From assembly GCA_035582835.1 (NCBI GenBank), contig JAYKAV010003110.1, positions 3,116,244-3,180,243 on the forward strand: a stretch of 64,000 bases of DNA, read 5' to 3'. Origin of the DNA: Phoebastria nigripes. Taxonomy: Eukaryota > Chordata > Aves > Procellariiformes > Diomedeidae. Every line of letters begins with the position of its first letter. Position 1 is the stretch's first letter. The notes under the pieces were generated by a model that worked only from the letters and a program-made list of their open reading frames with translations, did no database searches and was not told the origin of the DNA. Shown in pieces: positions 15,001 to 27,000 of this stretch. The position numbers and the translations under genes were made by a program.

Positions 15001-18000
15001 GAAGGATCATTGTATCCCTCTGAATAAATTATGGTTTAAAATAAATTTTATATTTTTGTAGGCTTTGAAAGATTATGGAATTCTTCTTCTGCTTGAATTG
15101 AGTAAGGAAATAGCTTTTAAAGTGTTAATTAATCGTGGACTACTCTACATGGAACTTGGTGATTATGCTAATGCATGTGAGGTACAAAATCCTTCTCTGG
15201 GTAAAGGAAATTTAGAGTTTTCCATTAAATGAAAGCCATTGCTGATATAAAGACCAGCTTGACAGTTTTTATATTCTTCTGAAATAGTTTGTGCCCAGTT
15301 GTCATTTGCTCAACACCTAATGCCAGTCTGGCTGTGAATATGCAAATAAAATGCAGTTTTACTTGTTTTACAATTTTATGCTGTTAGAGTTAAACATGGG
15401 AGTTGCACAAAATTTAATAAGCAAGAACCTAATTTTTCCTTCTTTTTTAATCTTGAAGTAATTTATGTTGGGTCCAAATGAGTACTAATTCATTGTGGAA
15501 GCCTAAGTAAATGGAGTTCTGATTGAGTGGGCTTGTTTTGTTCCTCTGTGTGTGCGTGTGTGTGTAAATGACCATTCTTGTTGAAAGGGCAGGAAGGGTC
15601 CAACCTCAAGATAATTCTCTTAAATATAAGAAAATAGTATGTGTTTCTGACACTGACTCACAGTGCAGATGAATCTCTCATTCCATGGGACTCCATCTGG
15701 TATAGCAATAGCAGGCTTGAAACCTAAGAGTGTTAAACATTACTCTTTCACACACATGGGTTTTTATTTTTGAATTATAAATAGTTTTTTAAGTTTTCTA
15801 AAAGCTTTGTTTTTTTTAAAAGCANGGGTATTTATTTTCAGTATAACTGGTGCATTCATTGCTTCCATTGTAGACTAGTAACTTTAAAATGTTTTATCTT
15901 CTTTATGTGATAGCAACAATTTCAGCATAGGCATTCTAAAAATTGAGTAATATTTCTTATTTGCAAATAAAAAATGAAGAATGAATGTTAATCCCATTCC
16001 AATGACCCAGAAATGTCCTATTGGAAGTGCACAACAAAAGCTCTTTACAGTTGGTAGACCTTGCATAGAAATAATTTAAGTAGAAATATTGTGTTATTGG
16101 TCTCTTATGCTTCAAGATGCAATTGATCAGAATAATTCAGAAAAGAGGCTGAGGTGGTAGAAACTGATATGTAAGGCCAGTAGAAAGAGACTGGGGCAGA
16201 ACCAGCAGGATGAGCAAAAAATTCTTTGAATNGATTGTAGTGAAAACAAATTTACAAAATGGTAATTGAACAACAGACACAAAAATATAACAGCTAATTT
16301 AAGAAAAACATCAGTGATTATAAATATGCTTGAGACCTTCTTATGTATCAGTTCTGATAATATCTTATTGCAAGGAGTATATCTGTATATATGTATAGTG
16401 CTGGTTGAATTAGGGTACAATTACTTAAGCACAGATACATACTACTTGAAGTGAGTGTATTCCTGAATTGGGTACACTGGAAGAAAAAGGAAAAGTTACA
16501 ACTCGGTCTATATAAGATCTGAATTGCTATACAGAGGTGTCTTTTCCTGTTGATTCTGTGAAGTGTGCGGTTACCTGTGAGGATAGCACCTTTGGTTTAA
16601 GTAAACCAAACCTGGTCCTTGGATCTTTGTTCCTGCTTTTGCTCTGCTCCATACACAGAGCAGAGTGTATACTCCAAATTGTGGACATGAAGAATCCCAT
16701 TAGCTTTGCCGGGTATTCCTTGAAAGGCTTTGCTGGATGGGAACAGTGTGTCTCAATAGTTTTTTAAAAACAGACCTATAATTTTATGATAGCGTGTTCA
16801 CCGAAAGAGAGGTTTTATTTAAACAAAATATAAATATATATATACCTGCACATCATTATTTTGCCACTTCTGTAATTCCAACAGTACTAAAATCTTCCAC
16901 ATCTTTTTATTTTTACAATTTGAACAAGTAAAAAATGCTTTCAAATTTGTAGTTCAATGGATGCATCAGCTAAACCACTCCTGCTACATACTGATGGCTT
17001 TCCCATGCAGAAGCCTAAAGTGCTTCCTTACATCATAATTGAAATGGTTGTATTTGATTTTAAAAACACTGTACAATTCTTACATTTGAACCACATCTAT
17101 CAAACCCACAGGCATTTTGAAAAATGTTCTGAATGCTAGTAAAAGGCAAAAGTCAAAAGCCNTATGAAGTCTTTCACTGGAACGTTGTGCATAGAATCTC
17201 CCAATGCAAATATGAGTTTGGTTTACTACATTTGTCAAAGTAATAACAGAAAGTAACTAGATAATTTTGTTACTGGAAGAATTCTATTGAAATTGCATAT
17301 AGCAAAATATATTTTCAATATATATGTATTTAATAATAGCAGCAGCGGTACAGTATTTCTATCAAAAACAAACAAAAAATACCTTTCTGGAAGGTTTCCT
17401 TTCTGGAAATGCCTCCAGCTTTGGAGGAAATACCATGATACCACGTAACTTTGGAGATTTTATTCTATCGAAGTCTGGGACAAGAAGTATGAAAACAGTT
17501 AAATACATCTCCAGTACTTTTGAACATATAATGCCTTTGTCAGAAGTCATCTCTCTTTTTATATAGAAGTATAAAATTGTTTAGCTAAAACCACAGTTGT
17601 AGGTGAAGTGAAACAATATCAATTTGCATGGTTTAATGTCTGTTCTTTTCAGGACTTTAAAGAAGCAACATTGCTTAGTCCAGATGATAGCCAGATCTTT
17701 CAAGCTATTGGAATCTGCTATTATAGGTAAGATATGTAGTTTTGTTTGATGGAGAGTAGAAAAATGAAATAATTCCTGAGCTTTATACTCCTGTTCATCT
17801 TTTCGTATCGANTACACTGAGAACTGGGGGAGGGGAAAATGGTAAAGAGGAATGGAAAAAAAAAATTAGACTTTTTTCGAGTTTAAGAACTGGTATTAAA
17901 ATCTTCTGGTATCAAGCAACTATGTGTTCATGACAGTGTCAGGAGGAAATACTAGGATGATAAAATAGAACCAAGAGAAGGACTGAAGAACAAAGAATTA

Positions 18001-21000
18001 TGAGGTAAACAGAGTTGGTTTGGTTTGTTCAGAATTAGTTAGGATGCAATTTCTGTTTAAGTATGCACTTTGTCCTTTAAAGAAAAGCAAAAGCCTCAAT
18101 GGTTTTTTATTTGGAAATTCTAAGTGTAGTTTCATCAAGATGAGATTTATTTAGAAAGACTAAATTAAATCTGTTAATCACTTAAAATAGATATAAATTG
18201 GAAGAAATAAGATGTACATTGGTATCTTAGTCTACTTATCATAGTGGCACTCAATAGGAGTTGATAGCTCCTATTTCNCACAAATATCACCTATGATAAG
18301 AAGGAAATTTTAATAGCTATCTGCCTATTAGTTTAGTCTAAACTACTTTATTCTACAGTTACTCTGACATCTTGTTATGTAGCAGTTACCACTGCTTAAC
18401 CTTGTTGCTGCTGAGGCAGTGTGGAGGTGGACNTATTCAGGATTGTAGCATCAAAACTTCTTATCTTACTATGCCTGTAGTTAGGGCTTAACTGGCTCCA
18501 TCTTTCACAGTGCCTGGTTGATGTAGAACTCACACAGGAATGCTGAATCCTGCTTCTAAGAACTAAGCGTATGATTGTGGTGCCCATGTCTGTATTCAAC
18601 TGTCAAAAGGAGTCACTAGTAACTATATAACTCAGCTGTATAACCTGTTTTAAGATGCATTTGGGATCCATCCTGCAGTCTCTAACGTCATGACTACCTA
18701 TCAACAGGATTGGAATGAAGCCCTAATTTATTTTTGCAACAAGCGTTGTGCTTTTAAAAAGCATTTGGTTTACAACCCTTAAAGTTATTTGTTAGCTAAA
18801 TATATTTAATCTTTCCTCTTTTGGTAAAGAAGTCAGGCTGTGCTTCAGGTAGACACAGGTAGCTTATATTCAAACAATATCTTATCTTTCAGTATCATCT
18901 TGGTAAAACGATTTTGTACTTTGACACGTTAAAGTTTTTGCTTTACGTGTAAAGATACTTGCTAGCATTCGTTGACATTTCAGGTATTTAATCCTTTTTA
19001 TTCCTACTCAGTGTACCTCAGATGCATCAAGTTTTATCTAAGGATGGAGTTCCATGTTTGGCTTACTCTTAGACCAGAATGCTCTACGCTTAGAATCCTG
19101 AATATTGTCTCTTTTTACCCTGCAAGTTTAGCATAGTTTGGATAAGTTCAAAAATTGGTATGAGAAAAAACAGAGAGAAGGCTTGTATTAGAAGTAAATT
19201 ATTTATGGCTGAAATATTTGTGCCTGAACAGGCTACCAAAAACATGTTTCGTCGTGACATTTGGACAGCATGAATGACTCGGGTCATAGAATCATAGAAT
19301 GGTTTGGGTTGGAAGGGACCTTAAAGATCATCTAGTTCCAACCCTCCTGCCAGGGGCAGGGACACCTTCCACTACACCAGGTTGCTCAAAGCCCCATCCA
19401 ACCTGGCCTTGAACACTTCCAGGGATGGGGCATTCACAGCTTCTCTGGGCAACCTGTTCCAGTGCCTCACCACCCTCAGAGTGAAGAATTTCCTCCTTAT
19501 ATCTAATCTAAATCTACCCTCTTTCAGTTTAAAGCCATTACCCCTTGTCCTATCACTACATGCCCTTGGTAAAAAGTCCCTCTCCAGCTTTCTTGTAGGC
19601 CCCGTTCAGGTACTGGAAGGCTGCTGTAAGGTCTCCCTGGAGTCTTCTCTTCTCCAGGCTGAACAACCCCAACTCTTTCAGCTTGTCTGCAAAGGAGAGG
19701 TGCTCCAGCCCTCTGATCATCTTCATGGCCCTCCTCTGGACTTGCTCCAAGAGGTCCATGTCCTTTTTATGTTGGGGGCCCCAGAGCTGAACACAGTACT
19801 CCAGGTGGGGTCTCACAAGAGCAGAGTAGAAGGGGAGAATCACCTCCCTCGACCTGCTGGTCACGCTTCTTTTGATGCAGCCCAGGATACGGTTGGCTTT
19901 CTGGGCTGTGAGCGCACATTGCCAGGTCATGTTGAGCTTCTCATCAACCAGCACCCCCACGTCCTTCTTCTCAGGGCTGCTCTCAATCCATTCTCTGCCC
20001 AGCCTGTATTTGTGCTTGGGAATGCCCCGACCCATGTGCAGGACCTTGCACTTGGCCTTGTTGAACTTTGTGAGGTTTGCACGGGCCCACCTCTCCAGCC
20101 TGTCAAGATCCCTCTGGATGGCATCCCTTCCCTCCAGTGTGTCGACCGCACCACACAGCTTGGTGTCATCGGCAAACTTGCTGAGGGTGCACTCAATCCC
20201 ACTGTCCATGTCGCCNACAAAGATGTTAAACAGCGCCGGTCCCAATACCGACCCCTGGGGAATGCCACTCATCACTTGTCTCCGCTTGGACATTGAGCCA
20301 TTGACTGCAACCCTTTGAGTGCGACTACCCAGCCAATTCCTTATCCACCGAGTGGTCCATCCGTCAAATCCATGTCTCTCCAATTTAGAGACAAGGATGT
20401 TGTGCAGGACAGTGTCAAATGCTTTGCACAAGTCCAGATAGATGATGTCAGTTGCTCTTCCCTTATCCACCAACGCTGTAACCCCATCGTAGAAGGCCAC
20501 CAAATTTGTCAGGCACGATCTGCCCTTTGTGAAGCCATGTTGGCTGTCACCAATCACCTCCTTATTTTCCATGTTCCTTAGCATAGTTTCCAGGAGGATC
20601 TGCTCCATGATCTTGCCGGGCACAGAGGTGAAACTGACTGGCCTGTAGTTCCCCGGGTCTTCCTTTTTTCCCTTTTTAAAAATGGGGGTTATGTTTCCCC
20701 TTTTCCAGTCAGTGGGAACTTCACCAGACTGCCACGACTTCTCAAACATGACGGATAGTGGCCTAGCAACTTCATCCACCAGTTCCCTCAGGACCCGTGG
20801 ATGCATCTCATCAGGTCCCATGGACGCATCTCATCAGGTCCCATGGACGCATCTCATCAGGTCCCATGGACTTGTGCACCTTCAGGTTCCTTAGATGGTC
20901 TTGAACCTGATCTTCTCCTACAGTGGGCAGTTCTTCATTCTCCCAGTCCCTGCCTTTGCCTTCTGCGACTTGGGCGGTGTGGCTTGAGCGCCTGCCGGTG

Positions 21001-24000
21001 AAGACCGAGGCAAAAAAGTTGTTGAGTACCTCAGCCTTCTCCATATCCCGGGTAACCAGGTCTCCCGTTTCCTTCTGGAGAGGACCCACATTTTCCATAG
21101 TCTTCCTTTTATCACCGACGCACCTATAGAAGCTTTTCTTGTTGCCCTTGATGTCCCTGGCCAGATTTCATTCTATCAATCAGGGCTTTAGCTTTCCTAA
21201 CCTGATCCCTGGCTGTTCGGACAATTTCTCTGTATTCCTCCCAGGCTACCTGTCCTTGCTTCCACCCTCTCTAGGCTTCCTTTTTGNGTTTGAGTGTGTC
21301 TCCAGGAGCTCCTTGTTCATCCATGCAGGCCTCCTGGCGTTTTTGCCTGACTTCCTCTTTGTTGGGATGCATCGCTCCTGAGCTTGGAGNAGGNNATCCT
21401 TGAATATTAACCAGCTTTCTTGGGCCCCTCTTCCCTCCAGGGCTTTATCCCGTGGTACTCTACCAAGCAGANCCCTGAAGGGGCCAAAGTCTGCTCTCCT
21501 GAAGTCCAGGGTAGTGAGCTTGCTGTGCGCCCTCCTCGGTGCCCTAAGGATCTTGAACTCCNCCATTTCATGGTCACTGCAGCCAAGGCTGCCCTTGAGC
21601 TTCACATTCCCCACCAGTCCCTCCTTGTTGGTGAGAACAAGGTCCAGCGTAGCACCTCTCCTCGTTGGCTCCTCTACCACTTGGAGATAAAGTGTCTCTG
21701 TTGAGTACAACTGTTGATAAGGTAAAATCTTGGCCCAGCAAAAGTTAATGAGAGTTTTGCTGTTTTCTTCCTCAGGCCAAGGAATTCAAACTGAAGTCTG
21801 CAAGGTCTTACACTGACTACCTTCANTGTTACAACCATCAGGGAGCACATACAGAAAGCAAACTTAAGGGCGGAGGAAAACATGTCCCTTTCAGTCAGAA
21901 TTGAACTACTTTCAATGGGCCCTTATGGGGTAGTATTTGCTGATCATTCATAAATTGAGAATTTTATTTATAGAATTTTTAAACAGCAAACATTAATATC
22001 TCTATTTTTAGACTTCATGAGTTTGAAGAAGCTGTGAGATCATTTGACCAGGTTCTCAAACTAGATCCTGTTTCTGTGGATGCCTATGTTGGACGAGGAA
22101 ATTCGTACATGGAAAACGGACATGAGGCTGGTTGTAAACAAGCACAAAAAGATTTCTTGAGAGCAATTCATCTGAATCCAAAGTGTGTAAAAGCCAGAAT
22201 TTGCTTAGGATACAACTTGCAGGTAATACACCAAAATTCATTGTCAATGCTATGTTTAGTCAAACAAAATAACATAAATCTTACATGCATACATTTATAC
22301 AATACATAAAATAATATTAATAAACATAAAATAATCCATGTACTTTAGACAAGCCTTATGACGTCTTCTTTCTTTTCACTTTTGTGCATAATCTTGTTGG
22401 AGTTCTCCTCTTGAATAATGGAATATCAAGTAACCTTACACTCGTTTCATTTGCATACATGGTTCTCCGATAAACTCACATTAAGAACTGGCATGTTTTG
22501 TGTGTATGAGCTGTTTACTGAAGTAAAAAGCAGCCAAAGTGTTGACAAATCTGTGTAAAACAAAATCTTGTATGTCCTAATTATCCAAACTACACTGTTA
22601 GCAAATCTGCTAAAATCCCTTGGTAAAGGCAATGATCTCTGAAAACTACTTACCTACATAGAAAATGAACTTCTATGTTAGCAAAGGCACATAAGATATG
22701 ACTTGACAGTTTTTGTCTGTGTCTAATTTCTGTCATTTAGTTACTGTGCTTTATTATGTCCAGTTGCCTGAAATGTCTTGAATTGTCGTGAATCTTGTTG
22801 CGAATGATTTTTTTTTTTGCCAATGTAAATGTTAGTAGCCTGTGTCAGGTAGTCTTGCATAGGTATCATGCAAATTTCCTTTTACAGCTTTGCCAATTCA
22901 CTTAAATTCTAACTAATGCTTTGACAGTGCTTTGGGAAGTACTGTGCAAGAGAAAAACCTGGAGTGACTACATTGGTGAGTAGGTAGGAATAAGACGTAC
23001 GAAGGAATTAGACATCTTAGGTGCAGGAGGCAACCCAGAAATTTCACATAGTGGCAGGTGCTTAATTTCTGAGAGGCCTAAATCTCACTAGATGCCTTCT
23101 CTTAAGCCTTGTTATACCTTCTGGGGCTTAAACAAAGACACATGTGGAGAAGTATTTTGATGCGGGGAACTAGATGATTTGCCTTCCACCTTTGCTGAAT
23201 TAATATGTATATTAGGTAAAATGTTTACATTTTGCCTGTGGTCCCAAGTGGCCTACTTGCCCAGAATTAAGCACTTTCTTGACTGTGCTAAGTCATTCAC
23301 AAGGTACAATATACCAGAGTTCCATTTGACCATCCAGGGGAGGTACTTTTGCTGAACAACCTAGTGATTTAATTTTATTGCTATGTGAAGTCCAATGTAG
23401 AAGTCTTCAGGTCACAAGCTCATATATAGCCTATCAAGAGTTGAATCTGGTGAGGGACATGAAGGTCAACAAGAAAGGCTTCTACAAGTACATCAGTAGC
23501 AAAAGGAAAATTAGGGAAAAAATGGGCCTGCTGCTGAATGTGCCTAGGGATGCAGTGACAAAGGGCATGCAGAGGTACTCAACGCCTTCTTCACCTCGGT
23601 CTTTATTGGTAAGACTGGCTTTCAGGAATCCCAAGTCCCTGTGACCAGTGGAAAAGTCCAGAGCAAGGAAGACTTACCCTTGGTAGAGGACGATCAGGTT
23701 AGGGAACATTTAAACAAAATGGACATACACAAGTCAATGGGACCTAATGGAATACACCCACAAGTGCTGGAATACACCCACAAGTGCTGAGGAGCTAGCC
23801 AACATCACTGTGAGGTCACTCTCAATTATCTTTGAAAGGTCATAGCAATTGGTAGAGGTTCCTGAAGACCGAAATGAAATAAATGTCGTTCCTATCTTCA
23901 AGAATGGCAAGAAGTAGGATCTGGGGAACTACAGGCAGGTCAGCCTCACTTCAATCCCTGGAAGGGTGATGAAGCAAATAATTCTGGAAACTATTTTTAA

Positions 24001-27000
24001 ACACATGAAGGACAAGAAGGTGATTGGGAGTAGTCCGCATGAGTTTATGAAGGAGAAATTATACTTAATCAACCTGATAACCTTCTATGATGGGATGACT
24101 AGCTTGAGTCATCTGAGGAATGAGAGGGGAGCAGTGAATGTTGTTTATCTCAGTTTTAGCAAGCTTTCAGTGGTCTTTCATAAAGTCTTCATAGAAAACC
24201 TGGTGAAGTATGGTCTAGATAAGTGGACAGTGAGGTGAAATGAAAACTGGTTGAACTGTCAGGCTCAAAGGGTCATTATTAGTGACAGCTGGAGGCCAGT
24301 CAGTAGTGAAGTATCCTCAGGGGTCAGAAAGGGTCCAATACTGTTTAACATCTTAATTAATGACCTGTATGATGGAGTAGAGTGCACCTTCAGCAAGTTT
24401 GCAAATGATACAAAATTGGGATGAGTGGTTGACACACCAAATGGTTGTGCTGCCATTTAGAGGGATGACGGGCTGGACAGCCTGGAGAAATGGCAGACAG
24501 GAACCTCACGAAGTACAACAAAGGAAAGTGAGAAGTTCTGCATCTAGGGAGGAATAACCTCATGCACCACTACAGGCTGGGAGCTGAGTGTCTCAAAAGC
24601 AGATTTGCAGAAAAAGCCTTGGAGGTCCTGATGGACAACCAGCTGAAGTTGTCAGTGATGTGTCCGTGTAGTAAAGAAGGCCAGTGATACCCTGGACTAT
24701 GTTAGAAGCAACATTGCCAGAAGGTAGAGGGAGATCCTTCTCCTCTACTCAGTACCGGTGTGGCCACATCTGGAGTACTGTGTCCAGTTCTGGGCTCTCC
24801 AGTACAAGAGTGACATGAACATACTGGCGCTCATCCAGTGAAGGGCCACTAAGATGATTAAGGGCTTGAAGCATCTGTCATACAAGGAGAAGGGAAAGAG
24901 AGATGAAGGCTTAAGGGGGAATCTTATAAATAGGTATAAATATCTGATGAAGGAGTATAAATAAAGTGGAGCCAGGCTCTTCTTAATGGTGCACAGTGAC
25001 AGGGCAGGAGGCAATGGGCACAGACTGAAAGGTGCCCAGTGATAGGACAGGAGGCAATGGAAAGTACAGGAAATTCCATTTAAACATCAGAAAAGTTGTT
25101 TTTTTTTTTTTTTTTTTTTTTTACTGTGAGGATGATCAAACACTGGGACAGATTGCGCACAGAGGTCGTGGAGTCTCCATCCTTGAAGATATTCAAAGTC
25201 TAACTGTATGTGGTCCTGGGTAACCTGCTCCAGCTGACCCTGCTTTGAGCAGGGGGTTGGCCTAGACGATCTTCAGAGATCCCTTCCAAACTCAACCATT
25301 CTGTGATTCTATGATGTAGAAGAGGTAATACTTGCAGTTAAAACAGTTGTGGCAGATACATTACATAGTTGCAAAAACAAAGTTGCATAATTAACAAGAT
25401 ATTTGAATTCATTTTTTCTGTAATTTAGTTAACTGTGCTTGTACATATAAGCATGCTGCCATTCTCTGCTGTAATTTTTTAAGTGGGATCATTAGTATGT
25501 TTGACATTTCTTATGTTTCTTATTGAGGACACATTGCAATTCATTTTAGGCCCTTGGAAAGCTTCAGAGAGCATGGAGCCAGTTTACAGTTGCCATCTGC
25601 ATTGATCCAAAATGCCATGCTGCATATGATGGACGAGCTTCAGTCTGTCTTCAAATGGGTGAAATTTTTGCCGCATTTCAAGATACAAATGCCGCACTAA
25701 AGGTAGATTTTAGCTTAAAGTGATTTTACTAAAATCAACCTGTTGCTATGAAGCCAGCCAATACTATACATTAATAGTTGCCAGTTTGGATTAGAAGGTG
25801 CAGTTCAATTTTTTTTTTTTAAAGTAAATGTATCTTTGAAAACCAGAATAAATTACTCTAGAAGTGTGAATTTTCCCTGAGTAAGAATGCATCTACGTTT
25901 TCCTTTCAGCTCACTACCACTGCTCCACTGCTAACAAATCGGGGTGTCATCAATCAGTTAATGGGATATCTACCCTGTGCCATGAAGGACTATCAACAAG
26001 CAATTTCTGTTGACCCAAACTATGCATTAGCCTACTTCAATGCAGCAAATATCTACTTCCATAATCGACAGTTTTCACAGGTAAGTCTACAGTCTGCCTT
26101 TATACTGTTTTCAGAACTTTTTTCCTTGAATAAATACTGTTGGTATAAAGCTGTCTTTAAGTATAATTAACATGAAGCTTTCTTACATTGAATTTCATGG
26201 TCCTCTACCAGGAGATGAATTAATCTGTAGTAATTAATAATTGCAGTACTACTATGTATTTTATCATTGATACGAATGAACTAAGATTCATGACAGCTAG
26301 GATACATATCACAAAAATTTGTAAATAATTGAGATACCAAAGTCCCACTGATGTTCAGTAACTTCCCCCCCCCCAGCCTAACTCCCATACATTAAATAAC
26401 TTGCCCAGATTCACTACAGCACCATGACAAGGAGAATGAAAAGAATCTCCTGCTGATGAACTTTAATCAAGAAGTCAGATGTTCCTCCTGTTATGACAGT
26501 AACTTTGGAGTTTTAAATCACCTAATTCTGCTTAAATATGGTGGGTATCTTCAAATATAGAAGAATTGGATACTGAAATTCCTCTTGTGAGAGAATTCGA
26601 AATCTGCTTGAAGGCAAGGACCATTTATTGTTCTCTGTGTGAGGAGGCCCCTGCAATGATTTTTCCTTTGGTTTTCCAGTCACATTTCCTGGGCATAGGC
26701 TCAGGCTTTTATTTGATTGGAGCTTTGTGGTCCAGCAGCTGTGGAAACCCAGAACCAGCATGGATGCTTCAGCACATTTTATCTGCTTGAATTAATTCTC
26801 TCCTAGAGTTACACATCTAAAAACTTCAGCTTGCAGTTCACTTATTAAGGAATTAATCGTGTATAGTACAGGCTTGNCATACGATTTTAAACCTAGATTG
26901 TACTTCATACAGCACAAGAAATAGATAATGTAAGAAAAAAATTTAATGTTCTTGTATGTTTCTCTGAGTTAGATTCCTTGTTGCTCTTGAGCATTAGTTA

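Larger units (their letters stand above)
19284..21687 (-). mobile_element. CR1 LINE, 5'-truncated, antisense in TTC6 intron
   Basis: The left edge shows the CR1 3' terminus in reverse (tcatagaatcatagaatgg). Reading on the minus strand gives ORF2 with the reverse-transcriptase core. The right edge at 21687 is where similarity to the copy at 28192-30595 stops, so the 5' part is missing, as is usual for CR1. It lies in the intron between exons n and o, opposite to the gene. The two copies match base for base without indels over 2404 bp except at Ns. Several frame lesions make it inactive. Confidence 0.95.
23430..25315 (+). mobile_element. Old, decayed CR1 LINE in TTC6 intron
   Basis: This sequence aligns by eye with the same ORF2 part of CR1 (gtgagggacatgaaggtcaa, then gggacctaatgg and the RT region) but has many substitutions and stops. 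One open piece at 23966-24238 still shows RT residues such as QIILETI and [10 protein letters not shown]. The 3' end matches CR1 (ccattctgtgattctatgat) and stops at about 25315. It lies between exons o and p, in the gene's orientation. It is clearly much older than the other two copies. The left boundary is approximate. Confidence 0.88.

Noticed and set aside
19382..20296. 304-codon open frame on + over the first CR1
   Set aside because: It is a shadow of the CR1 reverse-transcriptase frame on the other strand and occurs identically opposite the second copy.
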